From Phialocephala subalpina (Eukaryota > Ascomycota > Leotiomycetes > Helotiales > Mollisiaceae), in contig FJOG01000004.1 in NCBI GenBank assembly GCA_900073065.1, forward strand, positions 6,706-70,705: a DNA stretch of 64,000 nt, read 5' to 3'. Numbering within the stretch: position 1 is the stretch's first letter; each line of letters starts with the position of its first letter. Position numbers and translations under genes: made by a program. Positions 23,498 through 36,316 of this stretch are shown here, one piece after another. The notes under the pieces were generated by a model that saw only the letters and a list, made by a program, of their open reading frames with translations, did no database searches and was not told the origin of the DNA.

Positions 23498-24855
23498 CTA
23501 CAAAAGTCCATCTCTCATCAGGGCGACTTCATCAAAAACAAATGTCAACCTCAGTAACGCTTCCTTACTGATCTGATAGTGAAGGACGAGACGCTTTCCA
23601 TCCAGCTTGATTCCGTATTTCTCCCCAATCTCGTTGAAATCAACCTTGCTAATACCACTGCCTTTCAGATCAATCCAAACGATATTCGTCTCCGTCCTCC
23701 TGATCAACCTGCCGCCTCTTTTCACCCACATGTCAGCCACTTTTCTCGCCATGGAGTGTGCCTCTCTCAACTTCCCACCTGCGTTTCTTCCCCAGAAACC
23801 AGGTCCAAATGTCTCGTCTACCGCTGCATTAGCAGCTGCACTCAATACACCAGCCTGTCTCATCCCTCCACCCATCGACTTCCGAATCCTCTTCGCCCTC
23901 GCAATGAACTCCGCACTGCCAAGAACCATGGCTCCCATCGGTGCCCCCAAACCCTTGCTGAAATCAAGAGAGAGACTGTCACAACACGCAGCAAAGCCTT
24001 TCAAGCTTCCTTTCCCGGTTGCGACAGCCTCCCAAAGTCTCGCGCCGTCGATATGAACCTTCAATCCCCTCTCACACGCCCATTCCGAGATTCTACTCAG
24101 CTCTGGAAGTGGATGAACAAGCCCTGAAATGGTATTCTCGAGACTGACTACAGTTGTTGGGCAAAGATGGACGTCGTCACTGAGAACTGCGTGTTTCTGG
24201 ACATCCTCCAACGTCAAGAACTCCCGGTTACTTGGCTTGACCCTTTGGACCATGGCGCCACAAATGCTGGCCATGCCTCCCGCTTCCCAATGAACTACGT
24301 GGGAACGAGCATCGCAGAGTACAGCATGAGGGGGTTGGGTCAGATGCGTTCTCAACGCCAGGATGTTTGCCATAGTTCCTGAGAGCACGAAAGCTCCTGC
24401 CTCATGGCCTGTCAAGTCTGCCATCCGCTGTTCAAACGAAGATGTTGTCTGATCCTCGCGATACACGTCGTCTTGGAGTGTGGTTTGGACGATGGCTTGA
24501 AGCATGGGCAGTGTCGGCCGAGTCACCACATCACCTGGGGAAGCAAGTCAACATTTTGAGGTTCATGCGGACGAGGATGGCAAAGCCGCTTACTTCGGAA
24601 ATCAAATTGGGCGTCTCCAGGATGGCTCCATTGTGTACCGACGGTCAAGGACTCAAGAAAATGAGCAGCATTCGCCTCATTGCCGACTTTGGCAGAATGT
24701 TGTGTCTGGACAGCGGTCTTGACAGCGACAGCACTCTGCATTCTCCGGCCTGTCTGAGGACCAACCCAACGATTGATAGTCGACATCCTTGGAACAAAAA
24801 CGTTGCGATAGAGGAGTATTGTTTGAGGTCTTAAGATGAAGTGGGACAATGACAT
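23498..24855 (-). CDS. L-threonine aldolase (PLP-dependent, low-specificity type)
   Basis: Two exons, 24594-24855 and 23498-24534, spliced at GTAAGC...CCCCAG. The junction recreates the conserved FRSDVVTRPTLPMLQAI start of the domain. Downstream motifs are VYREDQTTSSFEQRMADLTG, GAFVLSGTMANILAL, HVVHWEAGG, VHIDGARLWEA (Asp that contacts the PLP pyridine) and SLDFSKGLGAPMGAM with the Schiff-base lysine. Threonine aldolases cleave L-threonine (or allo-threonine) to glycine and acetaldehyde and provide glycine. The N-terminal extension MSLSHFILRPQTILLYRNVF with few acidic residues could be a mitochondrial presequence. A second start at 24786 (MSTINRWVGP) is also possible. Total length about 433 residues from the upstream start. 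Confidence 0.93.
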
Positions 24856-26356
24856 GTTTCTGTCTCTGGGGGTTGATATGGATGATCCAATATCAAACGG
24901 GCATTTCGCTTATGAATTTCTTCGACGACCAACCCATGGTAGAAGTTCTGCCATTCACTGCACTCAGAAGGAGCATATCAGTTCTACCAATTTGCCAAGC
25001 TGCATTATCTGCTATGCAGTTCGCATTCGGAGCCCCAGGTTTCCGGTCCAGTACTGGAGCACAATGTTTCCCGCCAGGCCAATCGTTGGCATTTCAACCC
25101 TGGAGCAGCGTTCATATCTTTTGGTGGGGGCCGAGCACAGAAGGCACTTATCGCCCAGAATCGCATCCAAAGCCGTCAATTGTAGATTCATGCACGCATG
25201 ACAGAGGCAAAACATCTCTATCGATTTCCAACGTCAGCATGGCACAGCATCATGCTGCACGGGCCGCTCCAAGAGAGGGGGCGAAATGTCAACGACCCCA
25301 CATTCAGTACGAACTCCGATAAGCATACCGTTATGATCCAGGGGCAAACACAACACGGCACGACATTCTATACACTGGCAATTGTTGGAGATGTTGGATG
25401 TAACACTCCCCTGAGCGCTTAGGAAGCGATGACTGCCGCTGCGCCACTGAGCCGCATTCAACGACTCATTGGCAAGTGGAAGGAGTTTTTTCGCCGGGAG
25501 ACTTTTTTCAGTCTGGCCCCCGAGGCAGATTCTCAAGAAAGGCCATCCCCGGACGGAGCTCGAGGGTTCAATAGGGCTGAAGTGAGACGGTATGCACCTC
25601 TTGATATTTGTGAACAAGAGCTAAAGACGTGTAGGCCTTCGAGGCCATCTTTTCATAGTTACTGGTCAGCAGCGAGACCAGTCACTTCTCTTGCATCCTC
25701 GGGTCGCTTTCGGTTGAGACAATCCCACTGTCTGGATCCAACAGAGGTGCAACAATTATGTGATCCATCGATGGCCCGCATGCTGATAGAGCACTGCACG
25801 TAATATCTGATTTATTGCATCTTCCTCTAGAGTGCGTCCGAGGCCTGCAAGGCTCGTGCCGCTTCTTGAAACCAGTCGAGTGGCTGAATTCTATTGCGAG
25901 AATCCATTATCTGTACTGTCTGAGCTAGCCACTTGCTTTGGCTCTAGGAGATGTCCCTCTTCAAGCATCACTGTGGCACAGGTATTTATACTAAGCAAGC
26001 GTCGGAAACGGTGTCTGCAAGTGTAAACTGCATGGTTCGAGCCGTGGTCTCTGCGATGAAAAATTTCGGATTCGGCGGCGGGGTAGGAGCGCATTAGGTC
26101 ATATGAGAATTCGTATACGGTCTTCAGAGATAAAACAGGCAACTCCGTATATCTATTCTCCAGCTGGTGATTGTGGCTTGAATTTGATGTGTACTTTCCT
26201 CGTTAGAAGCTGCATGTCTGATTTCGATCTTCTGATCTTAAATTCCCAACCGACACTTGAACGGACCAAAAACCCCAACTCCTCTCGTATACTACGACAA
26301 CGTCTGGCATACTCGCCACCACGGCTTGTAAATCTTCGCCTTCTCACACTGTAGCG
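24856..26356. other. Gene-poor interval of 1.5 kb
   Basis: Several overlapping ORFs up to 157 codons exist on both strands, but none shows a domain, a splice chain or a signal peptide. They look like chance frames. The last 250 bases serve as promoter of the MFS gene at 26357. Confidence 0.45.
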
Positions 26357-28143
26357 ATGGAGAAGGGCCATGAGGGCGCAGATTCTATTTCGACTCGATG
26401 TACCTTGTCTGAAACGACCTCCAAACACTTCGAAAGCTTAGGACTGCGACTCATCGAGGATGGATATGTCAAGTGGAGAGAGGATGCGACCTTTCATCCC
26501 AGAAATTGGAGCACCGCTAGAAAGGCATTTGACGTATCTCTGGTCCTGCTACTGGACCTCTTCACGTGTGTCTTCTCCCATCTGAAGCTATGCTTTTGCT
26601 GATCTAAGTTCAGGACCGCCGTCAGTTCTGCAGGTGTAAGTCCACCTGGGAAATTTGTGCACCTTCTGCTATCATATGCTAATGTAATTGTGCAGCCTTC
26701 AGTTGCTGAGGTAGCGAAGTCGGAGTATGGTCTCAGTCGGACTGTATGCCTTCTTGGATTTGGCAGCATGTAAGTTCTGTCTCGCCGCGAGATGTCTTCT
26801 CGGACGGACGAGCTTCGTCATCAAATCACAACTGACAGCCATAGGTATCAATTCGGACAAGCATTCGGTGGGGTCATCTTCCCTCCATACTCAGAAGCCT
26901 TTGGGAGGAAATCCGTCTACATCTCAGCATCCTTTATATATTGCATCTCCTGTCTCATCACCGGCTGCGTCCCATCTATTCCTGGTGCCTTTGTCGGACG
27001 ATTCATCGCGGGCTTCATGTCCGCCGTGCCCTCAATCATCGTATCAGGAAGCATCGAAGATATGTTCAACATGCAGCAACGAGTCTGGATGATGTTCCTC
27101 TGGGCATGTGCCACCACGAGCGGGCTGTTACTCGGACCTGTCTACGGAACCTACATATCTCACTCTCTTGGTTGGTACGTATCTCCTTCCCGACCGCCGT
27201 AACCCCAGAGAGTCTTGCTGACACCTTGCAATTTGCCAGGCGCTGGGTATTCTACGTCGCAAGTATCGTCATGACGGTGTTCACCTTCCTCCTACTCTTT
27301 ATCCGGGAAAGCCGTCCAAGTCAACTGCTTTCTAAACAGCTTGCCCTCCTCCATGAGCACACTGGTACCAATCAATATCGCATCTTCAATCCAGACCACA
27401 CACCAGATTTGAAGACTTTCGCAAAGGTTGCCCTTACTCGACCGATCCGTTTATTCTTCACGGAACCGATCGTTTTCGTCGTCACCATCATGAGCTCAGT
27501 CGGCTGGGCGCTCATTTACTTCTTTACAGAAGCTTTACCCGTGATCTACGCCGCCTTTGGACTTTCATTTGAACACGCTTCACTTCTCTTCCTCGCAATG
27601 GGTCTAGGAATCGTCTTTGGGATTTTACCCCGCATACACGACTCAAGGAAATTAAAAAGAAGCATTGCTAATCTGAAGGCACTTCACCCCGAAGATAAAC
27701 TTGTTGGGTTCAGCTTCGCAGCGCCGAGTCTGGCCTTCGGACTCTGGTGGCTAGCATTGACTGTCCCACCACAATCCAACTTCCCTTGGTACGTTACGAT
27801 AGTCGGTCTTATACCAATTGGTTTTGCAACCAATGAGTTCGCATGCACGTTGTCGGGCTATCTTGCCGATACCTACACGATCTATGCTTCGTCTGCGTTC
27901 GCTGCGATGTCTTTCCTCCGAGCTGTACTTGGTGGGGTATTTCCACTGGTCGGACGACCAATGTATGTTTCACTTGGAGCCAATACTGCGACAATGATCA
28001 TCGCTGCTTTGGCGACAGTGTTCTGCGCGACTCCAACTCTTTTTGTCCGATACGGGAAAGCCATCCGGAAGAGAAGCAAGTTTGCGATGTACAGTCTGGA
28101 GGTCAACAATGAGACACAGATCCACAACGACCAAGTGGACTAG
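26357..28143 (+). CDS. MFS exporter of the DHA1 (drug:H+ antiporter-1) family
   Basis: Five exons (26357-26565, 26614-26635, 26696-26769, 26845-27174, 27240-28143) give 512 residues; exon 2 is only 22 bases. The N-terminal DATFHPRNWSTARKAFDVSL is the usual NPxNW entry into TM1. Family motif A reads GVIFPPYSEAFGRKSVY, and motif C is LLLGPVYGTYISHSLGWRWV. The RYGKAIRKRSKF block after the last helix is typical of polyamine/fluconazole-type DHA1 members. These antiporters sit in the plasma membrane and expel toxic compounds or secondary metabolites using the proton gradient. The substrate cannot be read from the sequence. All junctions keep frame and have GT-AG borders. Confidence 0.88.
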
Positions 28144-29174
28144 GCGGTACTTCTTTCATGTCACTATAGCGATCTATTCATCTGATGATGTGTAAATTCC
28201 AACGAATAAAGCTCTGATTGCTATCTAAGCGTGGAATTTGGAGCAGTGTCGAGTTATATATGCGATTGACAAGTATAGCTAGGTGGAAAATTGCTGGGAT
28301 CAAGGACATCATAGGGACACAGGATTGCGAGTATGTTGTTCGATCTGCCAAACCCCTCGGAACCTAAATTTCCTAATCTAAATCTCCTCATGGCTTTTCT
28401 TTTCTTGCAGTTCATGTTGTTCAGAATGCGAAGTGAGCAATGCCTCCATCTTTATTCAGCCGAGGAAGTTAGCCGGATATCTCACGAGCCGCGAATTCCT
28501 AACGTGACCAGTCATGGCTTCTTGTTCGTAAAACAAGCTTTTTTGCCGCGAATTGTCCTAAGGCACTGTTTTTTGGAGGCGCGGTCTTCGGACTTTATAG
28601 CATTTGGACATTCAGCGCCTCGATGTTAAAGTGGCGTCCCAGCGACTGGCGGCTATAAAACCTAGAAATTCGCAGCTTTACCACCAAAGCTTTTAATTTC
28701 AATGGCTCATGAATTTGATATTGTTTAGGGAAAAACTTTAAGCATCATCGAATAAATGAAAGCTGCCCGGGAGCAAAATCGGCCTCGTATCACTTTACCT
28801 TTAAACACCTTTCAATCAACCATTCTATTAAAGAAAGGCATAGCCTCGAATTCAAAGCCTCTACGAGCCATTGTAATCTTTCGAATGCGGCATTTTTTAT
28901 TAAGAGCTGTGTAAGTGTTACGCCCTATCGTCGGCCTTTCCGCCCTCACTCTCCTCACCTGGTAGCACACGCTTGACGCACAGCCACTATCCAATGTAGA
29001 TCCTCTCTGTGCGACCTCTTTCATATCTGATTTTAGTGTTTAAATATTGGCGAGATTCCTGCATTATGAAAATATCTCAGCATCAATATCAAAGTGTACT
29101 TCTTTCCTCCACGTCCTCCTATAAACACAAACCGATAATCGACATACTTCAACCTCATCCATAAATCATCCATC
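28144..29174. other. Intergenic interval of about 1 kb, AT-rich
   Basis: No recognisable gene. Composition drifts to AT-rich between 28300 and 28900, with short ORFs only. Could include decayed sequence, but no repeat partner was found within the window. Confidence 0.45.
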
Positions 29175-29459
29175 ATGCAATTCTCAGCATTCCTCCTCGT
29201 CCTTGCCCTCGCAACTATTGCCGCAAGTAACCCCACATCCCCCAATTCAAACCCCCCCCCGTCTTCGAAGTTGCCCCTCGAGGTGCTTTGCCTATGGAAC
29301 ATCTCGGAGTCAGCAAGCGTGATAACGGAGATCTCTTCATTCGTGGAGGCAAGTCACCAATTTCATGGAAGCTAAAATAGGAATAGGAGCTGACTTTTGA
29401 GAGTAGATGGCGGGGGTTCCTATCGATTGCTGAGGGAAAATGTCGAAAATGGAAGTTGA
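29175..29459 (+). CDS. Small secreted peptide precursor (predicted), with a KR processing site
   Basis: The ATG at 29175 opens a clear signal peptide, MQFSAFLLVLALATIAA. A three-exon model keeps frame: 29175-29226, 29271-29348, 29407-29459. The first intron (GTAACC...CGAAG, 44 bases) contains a run of nine C. The second begins GCAAGT, a rare GC-AG donor, and has a good branch site (GCTGAC) 13 bases before its TAG end. The product is 60 residues: after the signal comes APRGALPMEHLGVSKR, a dibasic Kex2-type site, then DNGDLFIRGDGGGSYRLLRE. If the first intron were instead a frame slip in the C run, the mature part would start VFEVAPRGALP. No homologue is recognised. A secreted effector, signalling or antimicrobial peptide are all possible. 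Confidence 0.45.
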
Positions 29460-29702
29460 AGATGATGGAAGTTGAGGAGGGTGGAGGTTGAGGGAGAGGT
29501 TGAAGTTCGAAGGGTCGAGATGTTTTGAGGCTTCAATAAAGTCCGAAGGGGAAGAAGTTGTTTTATTAGATTTATTATTACATTACTTTTAGTATCAATG
29601 CATTCTAGTACTCCGAATTCCTAGACTCCGAACCTGGATTCGAGATGACCAACACCTCGCCGAAAACAATACGTCAAAACATGCAACTGCGAACGTCTGC
29701 AC

Positions 29703-32700
29703 TTAAGGGAGAATCTTCTCTCCCTGATCCTGAGGAGCCTTCGCCTTCTCAGTCCCTTTATTCTCCTTGTGGGCATCCTTCTTGAACAACTTCAAAAGAG
29801 GCGAGAACCTCTCAGCCATACTCTTCCCAGACCCCTTCCTCACTCTGATAAGGTAGTACAACAACACAGCCATGAAGATATTGAACACAATATAAGCAAA
29901 ACCGATCCCATAATCTCTCCAGCGGGTGGTGTAACTGATAGAGACGGAGCTCAAGAATTGATCAGCGTTCCTCGAGGGACAGTATTGACAGTCGGACATT
30001 GCGGTGGGGTTGTAGATGGCGCCACCAGCTGCCTGGGCATAAGGTCCGAGGTAGTCCTGGCAGTTTAGGCCGCCGGTAGGTTGCATCACTGCCAACTCAT
30101 TGCTGGCGCAAGTGACTTCGCGACCGGAAAGACCAGTTGAGGCGATGGCGGAGACGAGATCTGGAAATCGTTAGAATGGAACATATCGAGGGGCTCAGTG
30201 GAGCACTTACAGGTCAAAGGAGAAACACGATACATGAAGATCCAGAATCCAGGCAGAGCATTCGGAGGCTGGAAGACACCGTTGAATGTCAATGTCAGAG
30301 AGAACATCAAGGTAGCGATGTTGCCAGCTGTCTCAGCATCGGGGAGAGCAGAGATTAACATGTGTGCGAATGTGCTTGCGAAGACGAAGAATTGGACGAT
30401 CAACAACAGGATAAGGCCTTGTCTCTCTGAGGCTGGGATCCCGCCCCTGGTGAAGATGGGATAGAAGTATGATGCAAAGACCATAACACCAAGGATGATC
30501 TGGTAAGGGATTTCGACGACGATGTTTGCGATGAGGAATGCTTTCCAGCTGTATGATTTGGATGGTCGCTCACGGACTTCGTAGAGATCACGTTGGAGGA
30601 TGAAGCGGGGCATGATTTGCTGGACCAGAGTAGTGAAGATAGTGGTTATCATAAAGATTGAGAAGATCGCATCCTGAAGTCCTTGCGAAGAAGCATCGAC
30701 ATGGAAGAATGAAAATCCAATGAAGAGTGCTGAAGCGACACCAAGGAGAAGTTTCGAGTAGATGTAGCCTGGTGTTCGCCAGTATTGTTGGAAGACTCGA
30801 ACGGTGACTTCGTAAAGCTGAGAAGGGAAGGGCATTGCAAATTCGCTGTGGCTGGTGTTGTCGTCTCCCGAGACCTGACTTCCCATCTCTTGCTTGATTC
30901 TACCGAGCTCGTTCTGGACCTCTTTGGCTTCATTGCTATTTTTCCAGACTTCGTGCCAGTCTTGGGTGGACTTGCCAGTGGCACCAGCTCCAACCATAGT
31001 CAACACTATAGAAGGTTAGTACCTGAGCTGCATTGAAATGAGGTAGGTCACTTACTGTACTCTGCGGGGTTGTCATTCTCCCCGCACTTGTCGGCGCCGT
31101 TTGACTCGAAATAATTCAAAAGAGTTTCCGAGTTGTGGCCAATGTCCCCAAAGTAAACGGTCTTTCCTCCCTTGGCCAAGAACAAAAGTCTGTCGAACTC
31201 CTGGAACAAGATAGCGCTGGGTTGATGGATGGTCGCCAAGACAGCTTGCCCATTGTCTGCAAGCTTTCTCAAGAATGCAACGATGGCCCAAGATGATTGA
31301 GAGTCGAGACCGGAGGTAGGCTCATCCAAGAAGAGAAGGAGAGCGGGCTTCGCAGCTAGTTCCACACCGATGGTAAGAAGCTTTCGCTGTTCGACGTTGA
31401 GACCCTCACCAGGAACACCGACCACAGCTTCTGCAAAGTCCTGCATGTTTAGCATCTTGATCACATCCTCGACGAAATCGTATTTCTCTTGCTTTGACAC
31501 CGTCTTAGGTTGACGAAGCATAGCTGAGAACCGGAGAGCCTCGCGAACGGTCGTTGTTTCCAGGTGAAGATCTTGTTGCTGAACGTAACCAGTCTTACGT
31601 TGAAAGGATTCGTCGAGGGGCTTGCCAGAAACAAGCATGTCACCGGTGACAACACCCATGGAGACACGCTGGGCAAGGACATCCAAAAGTGTGGTTTTGC
31701 CCGCACCAGAAACACCCATCAAGGCTGTGAGAGTACCAGGCTTCACCCATCCAGAAACATTGTCCAGCAATCGACGAGGTTCACCCTTGATCTTGATATC
31801 GTAGCAAACATCTTTCCATGTGAACACATCCGTCTGGGGTGCCAATGCCTGTACTTGCTCATCTTGTTCCTTCTCGTGCTCGTCATCATCCTTGGCATTG
31901 GTGCCAGCTGCGGAAATAGGACCCTCTTCATCGTTCTTGGCGGCTTTCTCAGCTTGTACCAATTGCTTTGGAACATGCCCACGGCGGAAGACGAGGACTT
32001 CGGCGGCGCTGGAAGTTGCTGAATTGAGCTCGGTGGCGAGGAGGTAGATAAACAAGAAGAAGATCATGAATGCAAACATGAACCCCAAATTACGCCAGAT
32101 GTGAGAGTACGAGTACTGGAATTGACTCTGCAAGTAGGCGTCACCAGAGACTGTGCTTTCACCTGCAACAGCACCGGCGACAGCGCAGATAAAGTTGTTT
32201 CCAGTCGTAGGATAGTTGCCTCCAGACGGAACGATCTGGGAACAGGCGAATCGTTGTCCGTGGAGTTCGTTGACGAAAAGTCCTTCGAAGGCATATGCTA
32301 CGGGGTTGATCCATGATATCCATTTGAACCACGGATGCATATCTGGTCGAGGAATAACGAATCCAGTGTAGATGACGATGGCCAGAGTAACAACACCAGC
32401 AAGTGCAAGAGCTTGTGAGACTGTCTTCGTGGCTGCTGCAAGACTCCTGTAGATCTGGGACATTGTCAAGATGGCGACGAAGTTGAACAAGAAGAAGATG
32501 AAGAACTGCGAAGGTTCTCGTCGCAGTCCAGACAAGAAATACAAAATAATATTGAAGCACTATCACGAGTTAGTACCAGATCTTGAAAGAAAGCGCGAGC
32601 TTGTGAGGTGAGAAACCGGTTCACGAGCTCCTGAGACGGCAAAATCGAAGAGGCAAGACAGGGGTAGGTGGTACTTACGGTCGCGATCATGAATTTGACA

Positions 32701-34824
32701 GGAATGTCGGCGACAATACCAGCGAGAGCCTCTGTGAAGGGATGGTAGAAGGCATACGAAGCCTGCTTCTCCACGATTGGTCGTTGACTGTAAAGTGTGT
32801 TGATCTCAGAAATTGAGATAAGCGCGTTCAGCAGGACGGCAAAGAAGAGTACACCACCCTTCTGAAAAAAGCTTGCAGTGTCGTGCCGTGTGCCGTAGAA
32901 AATGGATCCGATAATCAAAGCCATCACAATTTGGCCAATAATCGTAGTAACGGTGCTGGTCTTGTCGTTCCAAAGTCGTTGATAGGCTCTTTGAGTGCAG
33001 TACCTGACTTGCATAGGGATGCTGATTGTGTAGGGAGATTCGGGGCGAACGTGCTTGGATTGCATGCCTTTTCTGCTTGCAGCGAACTGCTCCAGGGTTT
33101 TACCTCCCATTGGGAACTCCTCTTCGTGCTCCTGGATCTCTTGCTTCAATGCCTTGTACTGAACCGACTGCTTCCAGTACTTTTCAAAGTCATCCGCAGT
33201 CCTTGGAACATTCTTCTCGTAGCCCTTGCGGACCTTGCGTTCAGATGGATTGGTGACTGATGTTAGAAAGTCACCGGTGGTTTGACGTGTAGGGCATTCC
33301 CATCCCATGTCGACGAAGTACTGTTTCGCCTCGTCGCAGGGGCCAAAGTAGATCTGTCTGCCCTCGTAAAGAACCACCGCTTTGTCGAACTCATCATAGA
33401 TTGCCTGGGAAGCTTGGTAGATTGCAACAAGATGGACAGCTCCAGCCAGATTTGATGACAAGCGGAGAGACTTGGTGAACTCCTACTATCTGATTAGCAC
33501 TGGTAAAAACTAAGATTTGAGAGAGAGCTCCGGAGCTCCCATACAAAAACCCAGCAAATTAGTTTGGAAATAAAACGTACCAAGGCAGTAGCTGCATCAA
33601 GACCTCGAGTAGAATTATCCCAGGAAGCAATAGGAGATCCAGCCAAAGCCATCTCAGCAATACTGACACGCTTCCGTTCTCCGCCTGATACACCACGAAC
33701 GAAGTCGTTCCCGACCTTGGTGTTGTAGGTATGGGAAAGTCCGAACATGGTCATGACCACAGCAGCCATGTGTTTCGCCCATGTTTCTCGACTGACTCCT
33801 TCAATCAATCGTTGCCGAGGTGTGCGCACGCGGGCAGCAAATTCGAGAGTCTCGCCGACAGTGAGATGCGGGAAATGTTTGTCGACCTCCTGATTGTAGA
33901 CAAGTTCACCCTTGAATTGCTTAAGCATTTGCTTTTGAGTGATTCCTAGGCAACTGTCAGTCTTGCACGACACCAGACATAATATACCGTAAGAGAAGAG
34001 TGTCTGAACATACCGTTGTAGTGGATCTCTGATTGAGGCTTCATGTCCAATCCATGAAGCTCGCCCATGAGTGTCTTGAGCAATGTAGAACATCCACTGC
34101 CAGGTCGTCCTAAAACGACAAGCATTTCTCCTGATTTGAGCACACCATCGAATTCATTCAAGATGGTTTTCTCTGGACCCTTGCCAAAGAACTCCCTGAA
34201 TCGTAGAGGAGCCAAAAGTAGGGAGCCAACATTCTTCTGCAAATTGATCGCAGATCCCGAACCACAGACTTTGAGGTTCTTCCACACAACTCCCGCTCGT
34301 CTTTGAATGACTTCGTTCTCGTCAATCAATCTCATCATCCTGGAATTACTGTTAGCAGGGAAGATATTCTGGGTGGGGCATACTCACATCCGTAGCCATT
34401 TGTATGTATCAAATTCTGGTGACTTGGGATCCAACACTGGATCTCCAATGTTGACTCCTGCCAAAGTATCTTGTCTTTCCAGTCCTGAAGATGCTCCAGT
34501 CCTGGTTCTCGCAAGTGCTACGGATCCTCCTAGCGAGGTAGCAATCCTATGTAGCTCATCTTTATCTCCCGCATTGATTGGTTCGAATTCTCGAGCTCTT
34601 CGTTCTCGAGTAGATTTACTTGTTTGTGTTCTCGATAGATACAAGTCTCGCTCATCGACATCGGTCGCGCTGTCGGATGGAAACCTCTGTGGTTGCTCGA
34701 TCTCGTCTGCTTTGTATGAATGTTCGCCGACTACTACAATGTCTTGGTTTTGTTCCTTTTGGTCGCTGAGGATGTTTTCTGTGCGAACGGGAGCAAATTC
34801 GCGGGGTGAACTGTCTGACGCCAT
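29703..34824 (-). CDS. Full-size PDR/CDR-type ABC transporter (ABCG), NBD-TMD twice
   Basis: Starts [20 protein letters not shown] at 34824 and ends GEKILP at 29703, with at least six introns; about 1,450-1,500 residues. The N-terminal [11 protein letters not shown] block precedes NBD1, whose Walker A is the PDR-type [11 protein letters not shown] (Cys for Lys) and whose signature is [13 protein letters not shown]. Walker B reads [19 protein letters not shown]1 follows ([39 protein letters not shown]). NBD2 has the canonical [12 protein letters not shown] and the degenerate [15 protein letters not shown] signature, with [19 protein letters not shown]2 carries [15 protein letters not shown] and [20 protein letters not shown], then a Cys-containing extracellular loop. 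The asymmetric NBD motifs are the hallmark of the fungal PDR group, plasma-membrane pumps conferring resistance to azoles, phytoalexins and toxins. Confidence 0.95.
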
Positions 34825-36316
34825 CGTGGGGAATAGAGAATGTGAAGTTCAGAGTAAAAGAAATTGATAGGAAGTCGACACAGGCGTGTCTTTCCACTTA
34901 AGGTATGGAGCAAATTCCAAGGGAAATTATTGATTACAGTATCGAATGTAGAGTAAAATGAAAGAACGACGAAGCAGAGCGACTGAGCACTTTTGTAGAG
35001 ATGTTGACAGTTAGTTTGCTTTTGGGTTCGCGCGCCAGCCGTGACCTCATCACGGAGCCTGGTTGGAAAGGCTGCCGGCTCGCAGTCTTGGACCTCCGAC
35101 TACTGGCACTTTTAGCCTTGGGGGGCAACTTAGGGTACGAAATAACGGCTACCATTGGCTGCCTTGGCGGGTATGATTCAGCATGCTGCGTCGGCAACCG
35201 TCTCAACCCTTCAGTTGTTGGTGCGTTGCTGACTACCAAGCACCGTGCGAGGTAAAGTTGTGGTTAGTGCAAGAGACCATTGTCCGGGAGTGGATGAAAA
35301 AACCTCCAGCACGCCGACGAGAGAACTCAAAATCAGAGCTGCCATTCCGCCAAGGGAGATTCAGCGAAACCAATGAAAGTCGCAATTTCCCCCCTTTCGA
35401 AATCGTATCCGTAACCTTACTGCGCATCCGTTTATGTCGCCGCAGGCAAATGCGGGAATTGCTGAGGTAAGAAACGCTTACTACACAAAAATCTGCATAT
35501 GATGCAGGATGACTGATGAAGATGGAGGAGTTCCACCCAAGAGCTCACACGTTCGGCCGAAGATGGAGGTCGGAAGCTCTGCACGTGCGAGAAAGTCCAA
35601 TGTCCCCAAGTACCGGCCGGCTTCCGAAGATTTCGCAGGGTTCCAGAATCCGACCGGCTGGATCAGTGCTACAGTCGCGACGAAACACAGCCTATGACGT
35701 CGTATTCGTGTTTTTTTCTGTTGAACTCGAAGCCAAACACTTCGGAATCGGATAGGCATGCCATCCGCCGTGTCGGACCCCTTTCTAGAATCTTTTGAAG
35801 CATATAAGTGGGGATGAGCCTGGTGTTCCGTGTAAACAGTCAGCAACTTTGTGCAACTTTCTTATGCTTGGCATAACTCTCTGGACTTTCTCTAGGACAA
35901 GCTGCAATGTTCGGTGGACGATCATCCCGTTAAGATTGTTGAAATGAAGCTCTAGGGGTCCAGACTGTTCTGGTGAGAGTGAATTGATTTAAGCACGGGG
36001 CTTGTCCTCGCCGCTGACATATGCCACGCCTCTACACGCACGATGCATCGGTCAGAAAACGTCAACGAGGATCGTCACATCCTACGTTTCGTGAAAATGC
36101 AGCCTCAAGGGAACCAATAACGGGCAAGTATGACCCTTCCATTCATCGAACTTAAGACGAACTTAAAAAATCTTTCCATCCTTCGTATACGTTCTGGGCA
36201 ACCGAAAACATCCCACATCTTGCTCTGTGAAACCCGACTACTTCGTTCGCCCATTCCGTCCTATAAATCTGCCTTCATTTCCCCAGGCAAGTTCGGCCCT
36301 GCAAATTTGTGGAAAA
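34825..36316. other. Intergenic interval of about 1.5 kb upstream of the ABC pump
   Basis: Likely contains the ABC gene promoter. Short ORFs on both strands have no recognisable content. Nothing else was seen. Confidence 0.5.

Noticed and set aside
24849..25322. 157-codon ORF between threonine aldolase and the MFS gene
   Set aside because: No recognisable domain, no splice context, and competing frames on the same and opposite strands.
29175..29459. Alpha-factor-type mating pheromone precursor
   Set aside because: Only one KR site and no repeated peptide units, so a pheromone call is not supported; kept as a generic secreted peptide.
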